Made by a program: the position numbers and the translations under genes. 11,576 bases of DNA, taken from contig JAUQOX010000076.1 of the NCBI GenBank assembly GCA_030550695.1, positions 1 to 11,576 of the forward strand, given 5' to 3'. Each line of letters opens with the position of its first letter. Within the stretch, counting starts at the first letter, position 1. A model generated the notes under the pieces. The model was not told the DNA's origin, searched no databases, and saw only the letters and a list, made by a program, of their open reading frames with translations. This DNA comes from Gemmatimonadota bacterium. GTDB taxonomy: Bacteria > Gemmatimonadota > Gemmatimonadetes > Longimicrobiales > Gaopeijiaceae. This document shows positions 1-7,000 of this stretch, in pieces.

Positions 1-373
1 GGGTCATCTGGGGGTCGGCCGTGATGGAGACCAAGGGCACCTCCTGGAACCAGCTTCCGTCGGGCCCCCCGGGCTCCAGACCCAGGGCGGAGAACTGCTC
101 CACCAGGTAGGCCATGGTCTTCTCCTCCCCCGGGGAGGAGGGAGCGCGGCCCTGGAATTCGTCGGAAGCCAGCACCTGGATATGCCGCACCAGGTCTTCT
201 TCCGTGAGGGTGGCCGCGGCCCGTTCCACCACGTCGTCGGAGACGGAAACGGTGAGATCTCCTTGCCGGGACCTTCCACCTTCACCCGGGGCGCAAGCGA
301 GGGGAAGCAGGAGAAGCAGGGACCCTGCGAGGCGGGCCAAGGGGATTGGGCTGGATCCTAGGGGATTTTTCAT
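1..373 (-). CDS. Exported M28-family zinc peptidase, N-terminal part (continues beyond left edge)
   Basis: Only the first 124 codons lie in the window. The protein starts with a typical export signal: a short n-region with R14, then a Leu-rich core at residues 15-25 ending in L-P-L-A-C27. This could be a lipoprotein signal, although the -3 position is Pro rather than the usual Leu/Val/Ile, so plain secretion is possible. After a variable linker, residues about 57-115 match the N-terminal region of bacterial M28 peptidases: a helix leading into V-L-A-S-D-E-F-Q-G-R, then a P-G-E-E turn, an amphipathic helix ending F-S-A-L-G-L-E-P, and W-F-Q-E-V-P-L-V. M28 enzymes are di-zinc aminopeptidases or carboxypeptidases acting outside the cytoplasm; the metal ligands would lie in the missing part, so activity cannot be judged. 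The ATG at 373 has AGGAG 7 nt upstream. It lies 174 bp downstream of the reductase gene on the same strand and may have its own promoter. Confidence 0.8.
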   Translation of the reverse strand, partial: MKNPLGSSPIPLARLAGSLLLLLPLACAPGEGGRSRQGDLTVSVSDDVVERAAATLTEEDLVRHIQVLASDEFQGRAPSSPGEEKTMAYLVEQFSALGLEPGGPDGSWFQEVPLVSITADPQMT

Positions 374-380
374 GGATCGG

Positions 381-385
381 CTCCT
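381..385 (-). promoter_or_regulatory. Ribosome binding site of the M28 peptidase gene
   Basis: On the minus strand the sequence is AGGAG, with a 7-nt spacer to the ATG at 373. It fixes the start just before the hydrophobic signal sequence. Confidence 0.75.
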
Positions 386-417
386 GTGCGGGGGATGGCG
401 CCCAAGAAGACTTCAAA

Positions 418-426
418 ATAATACCA
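418..426 (-). promoter_or_regulatory. Possible extended -10 promoter for the M28 peptidase gene
   Basis: On the minus strand the sequence reads TGGTATTAT, which fits an extended -10 element (TGn followed by TATTAT, one mismatch to TATAAT). It sits in a short AT-rich island inside otherwise very GC-rich DNA, about 45 nt upstream of the ATG at 373. No good -35 hexamer is seen 16-18 bp upstream, which is tolerated in extended -10 promoters. If real, it lets the peptidase be transcribed separately from the reductase gene. Sigma-70-type recognition in this organism is assumed. Confidence 0.4.
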
Positions 427-547
427 TCGGGCCGGTTGGGGTGGCCTCCGTCCTGGTTCGGGCCGCTCCGCCGGGGGCCTCCTCGCCGACCCGCGTCGGA
501 ACTTCGGGGAAGTCCCCCCCGACGTTTCCGGCTGCCCGGACGGGGGA

Positions 548-1747
548 TCACGGCGACTCCGCGCCCCCCGCCAGGCTTTCTCGCTCCCCCCGGCCGGCGG
601 CTTGCCGGAAAACACCCGTCAGCCTCTCCGGCGCAGAAGCCAGCAGCCTCCGTACCAGATGGGAATAGGGCAGATGCCCTGCGCTCACGGCGGCAAACCA
701 ACGGCAAGGCTGGCGGGTCCGGAAAAGGACGTGGAAGGCCCAAGCCGGAAAACGGTAGAAGAGGTGGGCCAGGAGGCGGGCCCAACGAAGTTCTTCCTGC
801 ATCTCGGTTCGGATGAGGTCCCCGTAGGTTTCCAAGGGAGTTCCCCGCTGCAGGAACGCCGCCACGGCCCGGCCGGCCAGGTCTCCCGACCGCAGGGCGT
901 AGTAGATCCCCTCGCCGGTGAGGGGATCCACCAGCCCCCCCGCCTCTCCCGCCAGGACGATCCGCCGGGTATGGAGGCGGCGAAGGTCGCCCCCCATGAC
1001 CACCGGATGTCCGCGGGTGCGATAGGTCCGACTCTCCTGGAGCCAGGGCACCCGCCGGCAGAATTCCTCGTACCGTTCCTTGATCCCCGGCTGACCCCGC
1101 CCGAACACGTATCCGCCCAAGGAGTAATGATGGGCCTTGGGAAAAATCCAGCCGTACCCCCACGGGAAGGCCCGGAAGTGGAAGTACACCTCATCCTGCA
1201 AGCGCTGGGAGGGGGGGTGCGCCTCCCCTTCGTAGGCGAACCCCAGAAGCCGGGAGTCGTGGCCGGGTACGGCCCGGGACACCACACCCCTGGCGCCGTC
1301 CGCCCCGATGACCGCCTCGGCCAGGAATTCCCCCCGCCGGGTTTCCACCACCACGCCGCCGGCGTGCTCATGGATCCCCAGGACCTTCACCCCCAGGAGG
1401 GCCTGCACCCGGGGGTCGGACCCGGCCAGCTCCAGGTGCGCCAGGTCGAAGGCTTCCCGATGCACCATCCATCCCAGGGGATCCGCCGACCGGAGATGGG
1501 TCCGTCGTTCTTCGTCCAGGACGAGCCAGGCGCCCCGCACCGTGGTCTCCACGAGATCGCCGAGGGGGCCGTCGAGGTAGGGACGGACCTTGAGGCTCAA
1601 GCCGCCGGCGCAGGGCTTCCAACGGGGGAAGGTGGCCTCGTCCACCAAGAGGACCTCGATCCCCTGGCGGGCCAGGACGGAGGCGGCCCGACAGCCGGCG
1701 ACTCCAGCCCCCACCACGATGACCGGGTAGACCTCCGCTCGTCCCAC
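548..1747 (-). CDS. Geranylgeranyl reductase family FAD-dependent oxidoreductase
   Basis: 399 residues, a normal length for this flavoprotein family. The family hydrogenates double bonds in isoprenoid chains (chlorophyll, archaeal lipid or quinone side chains) or carries out related FAD chemistry; the substrate here cannot be told. Visible motifs in order: the FAD-binding G13-A-G15-V-A-G18 at the N-terminus with acidic D36 ending strand 2; the family's Pro-Cys-Ala-Gly-Gly signature at residues 45-49 (C46); G-A-D150-G; Y-G-W-I-F-P-K at about 198-204; and the second FAD motif A-G-E-A-G-G followed by D274-P-L-T-G-E-G-I. There is no signal peptide; a hydrophobic C-terminal helix region may touch the membrane. 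The frame stays open upstream to 1975, but the start is placed at GTG 1747 because AGGAGG lies 9 nt upstream and the Rossmann motif then begins at the expected distance. The extra upstream residues are Pro/Arg-rich and look non-coding. The gene is divergent from the methyltransferase gene and may be co-transcribed with the M28 peptidase gene. Confidence 0.9.
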   Translation of the reverse strand: MGRAEVYPVIVVGAGVAGCRAASVLARQGIEVLLVDEATFPRWKPCAGGLSLKVRPYLDGPLGDLVETTVRGAWLVLDEERRTHLRSADPLGWMVHREAFDLAHLELAGSDPRVQALLGVKVLGIHEHAGGVVVETRRGEFLAEAVIGADGARGVVSRAVPGHDSRLLGFAYEGEAHPPSQRLQDEVYFHFRAFPWGYGWIFPKAHHYSLGGYVFGRGQPGIKERYEEFCRRVPWLQESRTYRTRGHPVVMGGDLRRLHTRRIVLAGEAGGLVDPLTGEGIYYALRSGDLAGRAVAAFLQRGTPLETYGDLIRTEMQEELRWARLLAHLFYRFPAWAFHVLFRTRQPCRWFAAVSAGHLPYSHLVRRLLASAPERLTGVFRQAAGRGERESLAGGAESP

Positions 1748-1756
1748 CCTCGCAGG

Positions 1757-1762
1757 CCTCCT
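1757..1762 (-). promoter_or_regulatory. Ribosome binding site deciding the reductase GTG start
   Basis: AGGAGG on the minus strand, a full match to the anti-Shine-Dalgarno complement, 9 nt before the GTG at 1747. It argues against the longer frame beginning at 1975. Confidence 0.8.
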
Positions 1763-1790
1763 GGGAAGGGTACCACGGGAAGGGTACCAC
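1763..1790. repeat. Perfect 14-bp tandem duplication upstream of the reductase ribosome binding site
   Basis: GGGAAGGGTACCAC occurs twice head to tail (1763-1776 and 1777-1790), followed by G at 1791. Each copy contains the palindrome GGTACC. The array ends directly beside the reductase Shine-Dalgarno sequence, so it lies in the leader or promoter-proximal DNA of that gene. It could be a pair of operator sites, an mRNA leader element or a recent slippage duplication. No protein family is identified that binds it. Confidence 0.85.
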
Positions 1791-2122
1791 GATCCTGAAC
1801 CCCACGGCCGGGGAACTGCTCGGCCCGCCAGGCCCTGCCCGTTTCTTCGGGGGGTGGACCCGGCAGGGCGCAGGTCCCCCCGAGGGAGCCATCGGGGCGG
1901 TACCGGGAGGTCCGCACCTGGCCGGGTCGTGGCGGGTCGACAAAAAGGGATGGTGTCGTCGGATCTTTCCGGCAAGCTTTATGGGGGCGGGAGACCCCCG
2001 GCGGTGGGGATCGGGGGTGGGGGGCCTGGCTTGGTTCCTCCGGACCCCGGGAGAGCCCGCCGGGGACCCCTGCCCCGAAAGTTGGGGCCGAGTCCCGCGG
2101 CTCCAGGGTGGAAACGAGCAAA

Positions 2123-2130
2123 GGGAGGAG
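2123..2130 (+). promoter_or_regulatory. Ribosome binding site deciding the methyltransferase start
   Basis: GGGAGGAG with a 6-nt spacer to the ATG at 2137. It favours this start over the in-frame ATG at 1981, which would add a Gly/Pro/Trp-rich segment with no domain character. Confidence 0.8.
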
Positions 2131-2136
2131 TTGCGG

Positions 2137-3252
2137 ATGAAGGTCCCACGGACTCTGCTGGGGTCCGATCCCCGGTTTGTGCGGCATCTCCTGGCCGGGC
2201 CGGATGCGTTCCGGAGGGCTGACGAAGGGCCCGATCCCCGCTTCTACGAGAAACCCCGGAAGGTGGCCCACCTGGACGCCACTGCCCTGGCCACGGTGGA
2301 GACCCTGGTGGGGGCCCTGGTGTGGGAACGTCGCCCCGTCATGTTGGACCTTATGGCCTCCTGGGATTCCCACCTCCCGACGAGCCTCTCCCCCGCCCGT
2401 CTGGTGGGGTTGGGCCTGAACGAGGAAGAACTCCGGGCCAATGCACGCCTGACGGAAAGGGTGATCCACGATCTCAATGCCGACCCTCGTTTGCCCTTCC
2501 CGCCGGATTCCTTCGATGTGGTGCTGAATGTGGTGAGCGTCGAGTACCTGACGAAGCCGGTGGAGGTGTTCCGGGAGGTGGGACGGGTCCTGAAGCCCGG
2601 GGGGCTGTTTCTGGTGGTGTTCAGCAACCGGTGGTTTCCTCCCAAGGTGGTGAGGGTTTGGGAGGAAGCGTCCGAGCGGGAGCGGGTAGAACTGGTGGAA
2701 CTCTTCTTCCGCGATGCGGGATCCTTCGACGAACCCCGGCTTTTCATGTCCATGGGGTTGCCCCGGCCGGAGTCGGACCGGTATTGGGAGACGGGAGCTC
2801 CCAGCGACCCGATCTTTGCCGTGTTCGCCGAGAAGAGGGGCGGCGGCCCCGGTCGCCCCACCCGGACGGTTCCCCCCGACCCTGCCTGGACGGAGCCTGA
2901 CCCGGTGGGGGTCGCCGAAAGGCTTCGGCAAGCCCTCACCACCCTCCGCTGCCCCCATTGCGGGCATCCCCTGAGCCGTTGGGCTGTCCCCGACGACCCC
3001 TGCATCGATTGGGATGTGGAGTACCTGTGGATCTGCTTCAACGACGCCTGCCCCTTCGTGGTCCGGGGTTGGCGGGTCCTGTGGGAACAGGGTCAGGAGG
3101 GCCACAGCTACCGGTTCCTCCTCAACCCCAAGACAGGCGGCGCCACCACCGTCGCCATCCGGGGCCTCCACGACCTCACGCCGGGGATTGTAGGGGGAGG
3201 GTGGGTGGCCGTCTGGAAAGACCGGCCGCCCACCGGGGCATCTCAAAAGTAG
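2137..3252 (+). CDS. SAM-dependent methyltransferase-like protein with C-terminal ogr/Delta-like zinc-finger module
   Basis: 371 residues, cytoplasmic (no signal or membrane segments). Residues about 35-232 look like a class I methyltransferase of the type-11 kind: the motif I position is V-M-L-D71-L-M-A-S-W-D-S-H, then D112-L-N after the second strand, F-P-P-D-S-F-D-V-V-L-N with V-E-Y-L at 121-138 (motif IV region), and E-V-G-R-V-L-K-P-G-G-L-F-L-V at 147-160. Motif I lacks the usual glycine triplet (D-x-G-x-G); the same LDLM-S-W-S-H pattern is remembered from a subgroup of bacterial and plant homologues, so SAM binding is likely but unproven. After a Pro/Gly-rich linker (234-256), residues 271-320 carry C272-P-H-C275 and C300-F-N-D-A-C305, a probable four-cysteine zinc site followed by P-F-V-V-R-G-W. 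This resembles small ogr/Delta-like zinc-finger proteins. The substrate is unknown. The stop codon overlaps the end of the convergent downstream gene. Confidence 0.8.
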   Translation: MKVPRTLLGSDPRFVRHLLAGPDAFRRADEGPDPRFYEKPRKVAHLDATALATVETLVGALVWERRPVMLDLMASWDSHLPTSLSPARLVGLGLNEEELRANARLTERVIHDLNADPRLPFPPDSFDVVLNVVSVEYLTKPVEVFREVGRVLKPGGLFLVVFSNRWFPPKVVRVWEEASERERVELVELFFRDAGSFDEPRLFMSMGLPRPESDRYWETGAPSDPIFAVFAEKRGGGPGRPTRTVPPDPAWTEPDPVGVAERLRQALTTLRCPHCGHPLSRWAVPDDPCIDWDVEYLWICFNDACPFVVRGWRVLWEQGQEGHSYRFLLNPKTGGATTVAIRGLHDLTPGIVGGGWVAVWKDRPPTGASQK

Positions 3253-4004
3253 GCCCTGGCCGCCTCCAGCACCCTTCGCCAGGCCTCGGGCACCAAACGC
3301 CCGTGACGGGGGAGGTTGGGGGGAAAGCTCCACAGGTGGGCCAGCTCCACCTGGGCGTCCTTGGTCGATGCCGGGATGAGGACCTCCTTCCTGGACACCA
3401 AGGGCGTGTACCATTTGGGATTGCCGGCCTCGTTGAGGGGAGCGGAGAGGAGGGTGCCCGAGACGGTTTCCCCCAGCACGACCCAGGGCCGTTCCCCCCG
3501 GTAAAGGGTGGATGGGCCGGGGGGGAGGGGAGAGCGGCAAAGTTCGCCGGGCCACAGCACTTCGCCTCCTCGTGTCCCCACCCCCAGCCGCTCCGCCAGG
3601 AGCTGCCGGGGATCTCCACCCCCGGCATCCAAGACCTCCAGCTGGTACTCGCTCAAGGCGCCGGCCCAGCAGATTTCCCCGTCGAGGAACCCGACGAGCT
3701 GGGTGTGGGGACTTCCGGGCGCCCTGAGGCCAAGGGGGTGGACCGCCACCAGAAGGACAGCCTGGGGGGGTGGGGGGTAGGCCAGGCTTCGCAACAAGTC
3801 GGCCCCAAGGGCCACCACGGTTCCCGGAGGGAGGGTGGGCATGGGGAAAAGCTGGCGGCCGGGGCAAGGAACGTCCAGGCTTCGGGGGGTCCCCGGCCGG
3901 GGGCAGGGGGTGGGGGCTGGCAGGTTTCCCCGAAGGACGGTGGAGGGACCGGTGGGCGTCCGTCCAGGGGGGCTCTTCTTGCCCTGAACGCCTGTTCTTG
4001 CCAT
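3243..4004 (-). CDS. Uncharacterised protein; C-terminal part weakly resembles PemK/MazF-like domains
   Basis: 253 residues from the ATG at 4004. I do not recognise a firm family. Residues 1-54 are Pro/Arg-rich and may be disordered or not translated; folded sequence begins near residue 55 (M-P-T-L-P-P-G). The segment at 169-253 recalls the PemK/MazF beta-barrel in order of elements: R-G-E-R-P-W-V-V-L, then L-L-S-A-P-L, S-R-K-E-V-L-I-P, S-T-K-D-A-Q-V-E-L-A-H-L-W, and a C-terminal helix. MazF/PemK proteins are ribosome-independent RNases, but no antitoxin gene is adjacent and the catalytic residues cannot be assigned, so function stays open. Start choice: ATG 4004 has GAGGA 10 nt upstream but leaves only 46 bp to the divergent peptidase gene. 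ATG 3842 (199 residues) has no Shine-Dalgarno but would leave room for promoters. The gene converges with the methyltransferase gene and overlaps its stop by 10 bp. Confidence 0.6.
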   Translation of the reverse strand: MARTGVQGKKSPPGRTPTGPSTVLRGNLPAPTPCPRPGTPRSLDVPCPGRQLFPMPTLPPGTVVALGADLLRSLAYPPPPQAVLLVAVHPLGLRAPGSPHTQLVGFLDGEICWAGALSEYQLEVLDAGGGDPRQLLAERLGVGTRGGEVLWPGELCRSPLPPGPSTLYRGERPWVVLGETVSGTLLSAPLNEAGNPKWYTPLVSRKEVLIPASTKDAQVELAHLWSFPPNLPRHGRLVPEAWRRVLEAARAYF

Positions 4005-4014
4005 CCTCGACCGT

Positions 4015-4019
4015 TCCTC
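4015..4019 (-). promoter_or_regulatory. Candidate ribosome binding site for the ATG at 4004
   Basis: GAGGA on the minus strand with a 10-nt spacer to ATG 4004. It is the only recognisable site among the candidate starts of this gene, but the spacer is long, so the choice is tentative. Confidence 0.4.
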
Positions 4020-4038
4020 GGGTTCTTTTTTCGGCAGC

Positions 4039-4043
4039 AGGAG
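4039..4043 (+). promoter_or_regulatory. Ribosome binding site of the S9 peptidase gene
   Basis: AGGAG with a 7-nt spacer to ATG 4051, which supports that start over the in-frame Met at codon 4. Confidence 0.75.
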
Positions 4044-4050
4044 CGCCCCG

Positions 4051-7000
4051 ATGTCCATCATGGATTCGCGACCGGAAGGGTCGAGGGCGTTGTCCCCTCG
4101 GTTCTCTTTCCTCGTTGTCCGTCTCGCCCTCGTCCTTTCCCTCGGGGCCCCGGCTCCGACGACCCTGAAAGCTCTTTCCACCTTTTCCTTGCCGGCCACG
4201 GAAGCCCTCGCCTTCACCCGGTACCCGGCAAGGATGCTTCCGCCGCCAGCCCCTCAACTGCCTCCCCAGGTCATTCCACCGGACACCACCTGGCAGGGGA
4301 AGAAGATTTTGACGGTGGACGACTACGGCCTTTGGCGTACCATCGGAAGTGTGGCCCTGTCGCCCGACGGCCGCTGGGTCAGCTTCGCCTACTCCCGGAG
4401 GGACACGGACGACTCCTTGTTCCTTCGGCCTTTGGCCGGGGGTGAGGGGAAGGTGGTGGTGCGGGGGGCCAACCCGTCCTTTTCCCCCGACTCCCGTTGG
4501 GTGGCCTACTACGTGAACCCCCCTGGAACGGGTGGAGGGCGGGCCGGTGGGGCGTCCGCCGGCGCGGCGGGCCGGGGTGGGGGTGGGGAAGCGGGCGCAC
4601 CCCGGGCCCTGGAGCTCCTGAACCTCCAGAGCCGGGATACGGTGCGGTGGGAAAACGTGCAGAGCTTTGCCTTTGCCGCCGCCGGAAAGGCCTTGATCGT
4701 CAAGAAGAGGCCCCCCGAAGGGAACCCCCGGCATCGGGGAACCGACCTGCTGGTACGGTACCTGTCGGATGGTGCGGAGGAGATCCTGCCCTACGTCAAC
4801 GAATGGGCCCTGGACGTGGCAGGCTCGAGGCTGGCCTGGACCGTGGACGGGCCGGAAGGGGAACAGAACGGTGTGTATCTTCTGGACCTGGCGAGCCGCC
4901 GGAGGGTGACCCTGGATGCCGAGAGGAAGGCCTCCTATGGCCGTCTCACCTGGGGCACGGACCGCGGGCGACCGTCGGCGGATGCTTTGGCCGTGCTGAA
5001 GGGGAGCAAGGACGACAAGCGGGTGGAGATGGACAACGCCCTCCTCCTGTGGCCGGCCCTTTCCCGCAGTCAGGCGCCCTTGCTCTTGGATCCCCGGCCG
5101 GCAACGGCGGACACGGTCCGGGGGGAGGGGAGGGAGGGGCAAGGCACAGTCGGGTCTTCCCGGCCCCCGGACCCCTTCCCCGAGGGGTGGGTCCTGTCGG
5201 AGAAGGGTGCCCTCCGTTGGTCTCCCGACGCCCGCCGGATCTTCGTGGGCACCCGTCCGCAACAGGCGGCCCCCAACACCCTTTGCCGGCCGGCCGGCGA
5301 CGGGGGGGGCGGGCGGGGACGAGGTGGGGGGGAGGGGTCCGGGGGCGGGACGGCAGGTGGTCCCCTTACGCGGATGGCTTCGCGGGTGGATGCCGCCGGA
5401 AGGCCTCTGGGGCCGGAGGAGGTGCAGGACGGGATCTGCCCGGAGTTCGTGGCCAACGTGGACATCTGGCACGTCCGGGACCGGGAATTGCAGTCCGTGC
5501 AGATGGTTCAAGCCAACCGGGAGCGGAATCGGGTCTACACGGGGGTGGCTCATGTGGAAGCCGCCTCCGTCCGCTTCGTGCCCCTGGCCGATACGACCAT
5601 GGCCACGGTGGAGCTGAGCCCCAACGGAAAGGTGGCCATGGGTAAGGACGGTCGGGCATACGTGTCGGACTGGGAGCCGTCCTACGCCGATGTGTACCTG
5701 GTGGATCTGGCCACCGGACATCGCACCCGGGTTCTGGAAAAGCACCTCAGAACCTTGGGCTTCAGCCCCCGGGGCGATCACTACCTCTACTGGAAGGACG
5801 GCCACGTCTGGAGCTTTGCTCCCGCCACCGGCCGCCATACCAACCTGACCCGGGATCTGCCTGCCTCTTTCGTCAACGCCGAGTACGACCGGTTCGGCGA
5901 GAAGCCCCCCTACGGGATCGCCGGTTGGACGGCGGACAGCTCCGGGGTGATCTTGGAAGCCCGCTACGACCTCTGGCATGTCCCCCTCGGCGGGGGAAAG
6001 GCCGTCAACCTCACCGGCGGATTGGGGGAAAGCCGGGAAATCCGCTTCCGCATCCTGGATCTCGATCCTTCCGAGGAACTGGTCGATCTCCGGAAGCCCC
6101 TCATACTGACAGCTTACGGGCAATGGACGAAAAAGGCGGGGTTCTATCGCCTCGAAGGGAGGCGCCTCGAGGAGTTGGTCTACGCCGATGCCCGTTTCGC
6201 AAGGGTCCAGAAAGCCGACTCCGCGAACGTAGTCCTCTTTACCCGCGAGGATTTTCGCACTTTTCCGGATTATTGGGTCTCGGGATTGGATTTTGCCGAT
6301 CCCGTCCGCGTGACCGATGCCAATCCCCAGCAGGCGGAGTTCAATTGGGGAAGGACCGTTCTATTCGATTATTGGACCCGTGACAGCGTTCGTCTGCAGG
6401 GCGTCCTGGCCATTCCCGACGATTACCGTCCGGGGGAGAAGAGGCCCATGCTGGTGGACTTCTACGAGAAGATGTCCCAGAACCTGCATGCCTACCCCAC
6501 CCCCGTCTACCGGGACACCCCCATGGTGGCCGGATACGTGAGTGCGGGTTACCTGGTGCTCCTCCCCGACATCCACTTCAGGTTGGGCGCCACCCATTCA
6601 CAGATGCTCGAGTGCATCAACCTGGCCGTGGACGAGGTGGAGAAGATGGGCTATGTGGATCCCAAACGCATCGGGCTTCATGGGCACTCCTTCAGCGGAC
6701 AAGGCTCGGTCTACATCGCCACCCACTCCGACCGTTTCGCCGCCATCGTAGCCGGAGCGGCCGCCACCAATCTGGTGAGCGATTTCAACCAGCTCTGGAA
6801 GAGCTCCGGCACCAACCAGCATGGCTACGACATCTACGGCCAGGGGCGGTTCGCCACCAATCCCTACGACGACCTGGAGCTGTTCCTGGACCAGTCGGCC
6901 ACCCCCAACGCCGCCCGGATGAACACCCCTCTCCTTCTCCTGCACGGTACTGCCGACGGGAGCGTGGAGTGGCTCCAGGCCATCGAGTTTTTCAACGGGC

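Larger units (their letters stand above)
1748..2136. other. Divergent intergenic region between reductase and methyltransferase genes
   Basis: This 389-bp spacer should hold promoters for both flanking genes, but no convincing -35/-10 pair was found. Besides the tandem repeat at 1763-1790, it contains two short GC hairpins on the plus strand upstream of the methyltransferase gene. One pairs CCCCGG (2045-2050) with CCGGGG (2060-2065) around a 9-nt loop; the other pairs GCCCC (2072-2076) with GGGGC (2084-2088) around a GAAAGTT loop. Neither is followed by a T-run, so they are not typical terminators. The frames that cross the spacer are Pro/Arg/Gly-rich and lack plausible ribosome binding sites. 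No known riboswitch consensus was recognised. Confidence 0.6.

Noticed and set aside
114..816. Plus-strand open frames over the M28 peptidase and reductase genes
   Set aside because: They are antisense to proteins with clear family motifs and show Arg/Pro/Gly-rich shadow composition.
1748..1975. In-frame N-terminal extension of the reductase by 76 residues
   Set aside because: The extension is Pro/Arg-rich, contains the tandem repeat, and would bury the AGGAGG site; the GTG at 1747 places the FAD motif at the normal distance from the N-terminus.
2044..2090. Possible riboswitch upstream of the methyltransferase gene, with GGGAGAG and CCCCGAAAG segments slightly like a glycine riboswitch
   Set aside because: The remaining conserved parts of the glycine aptamer are absent and only two short GC stems are seen; not enough to call an RNA element.
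1597..6123. A minus-strand open frame of 1508 codons crossing the reductase start, methyltransferase and S9 peptidase genes
   Set aside because: It overlaps several well-supported genes in other frames, has low-complexity composition and no domain match; a high-GC shadow frame.
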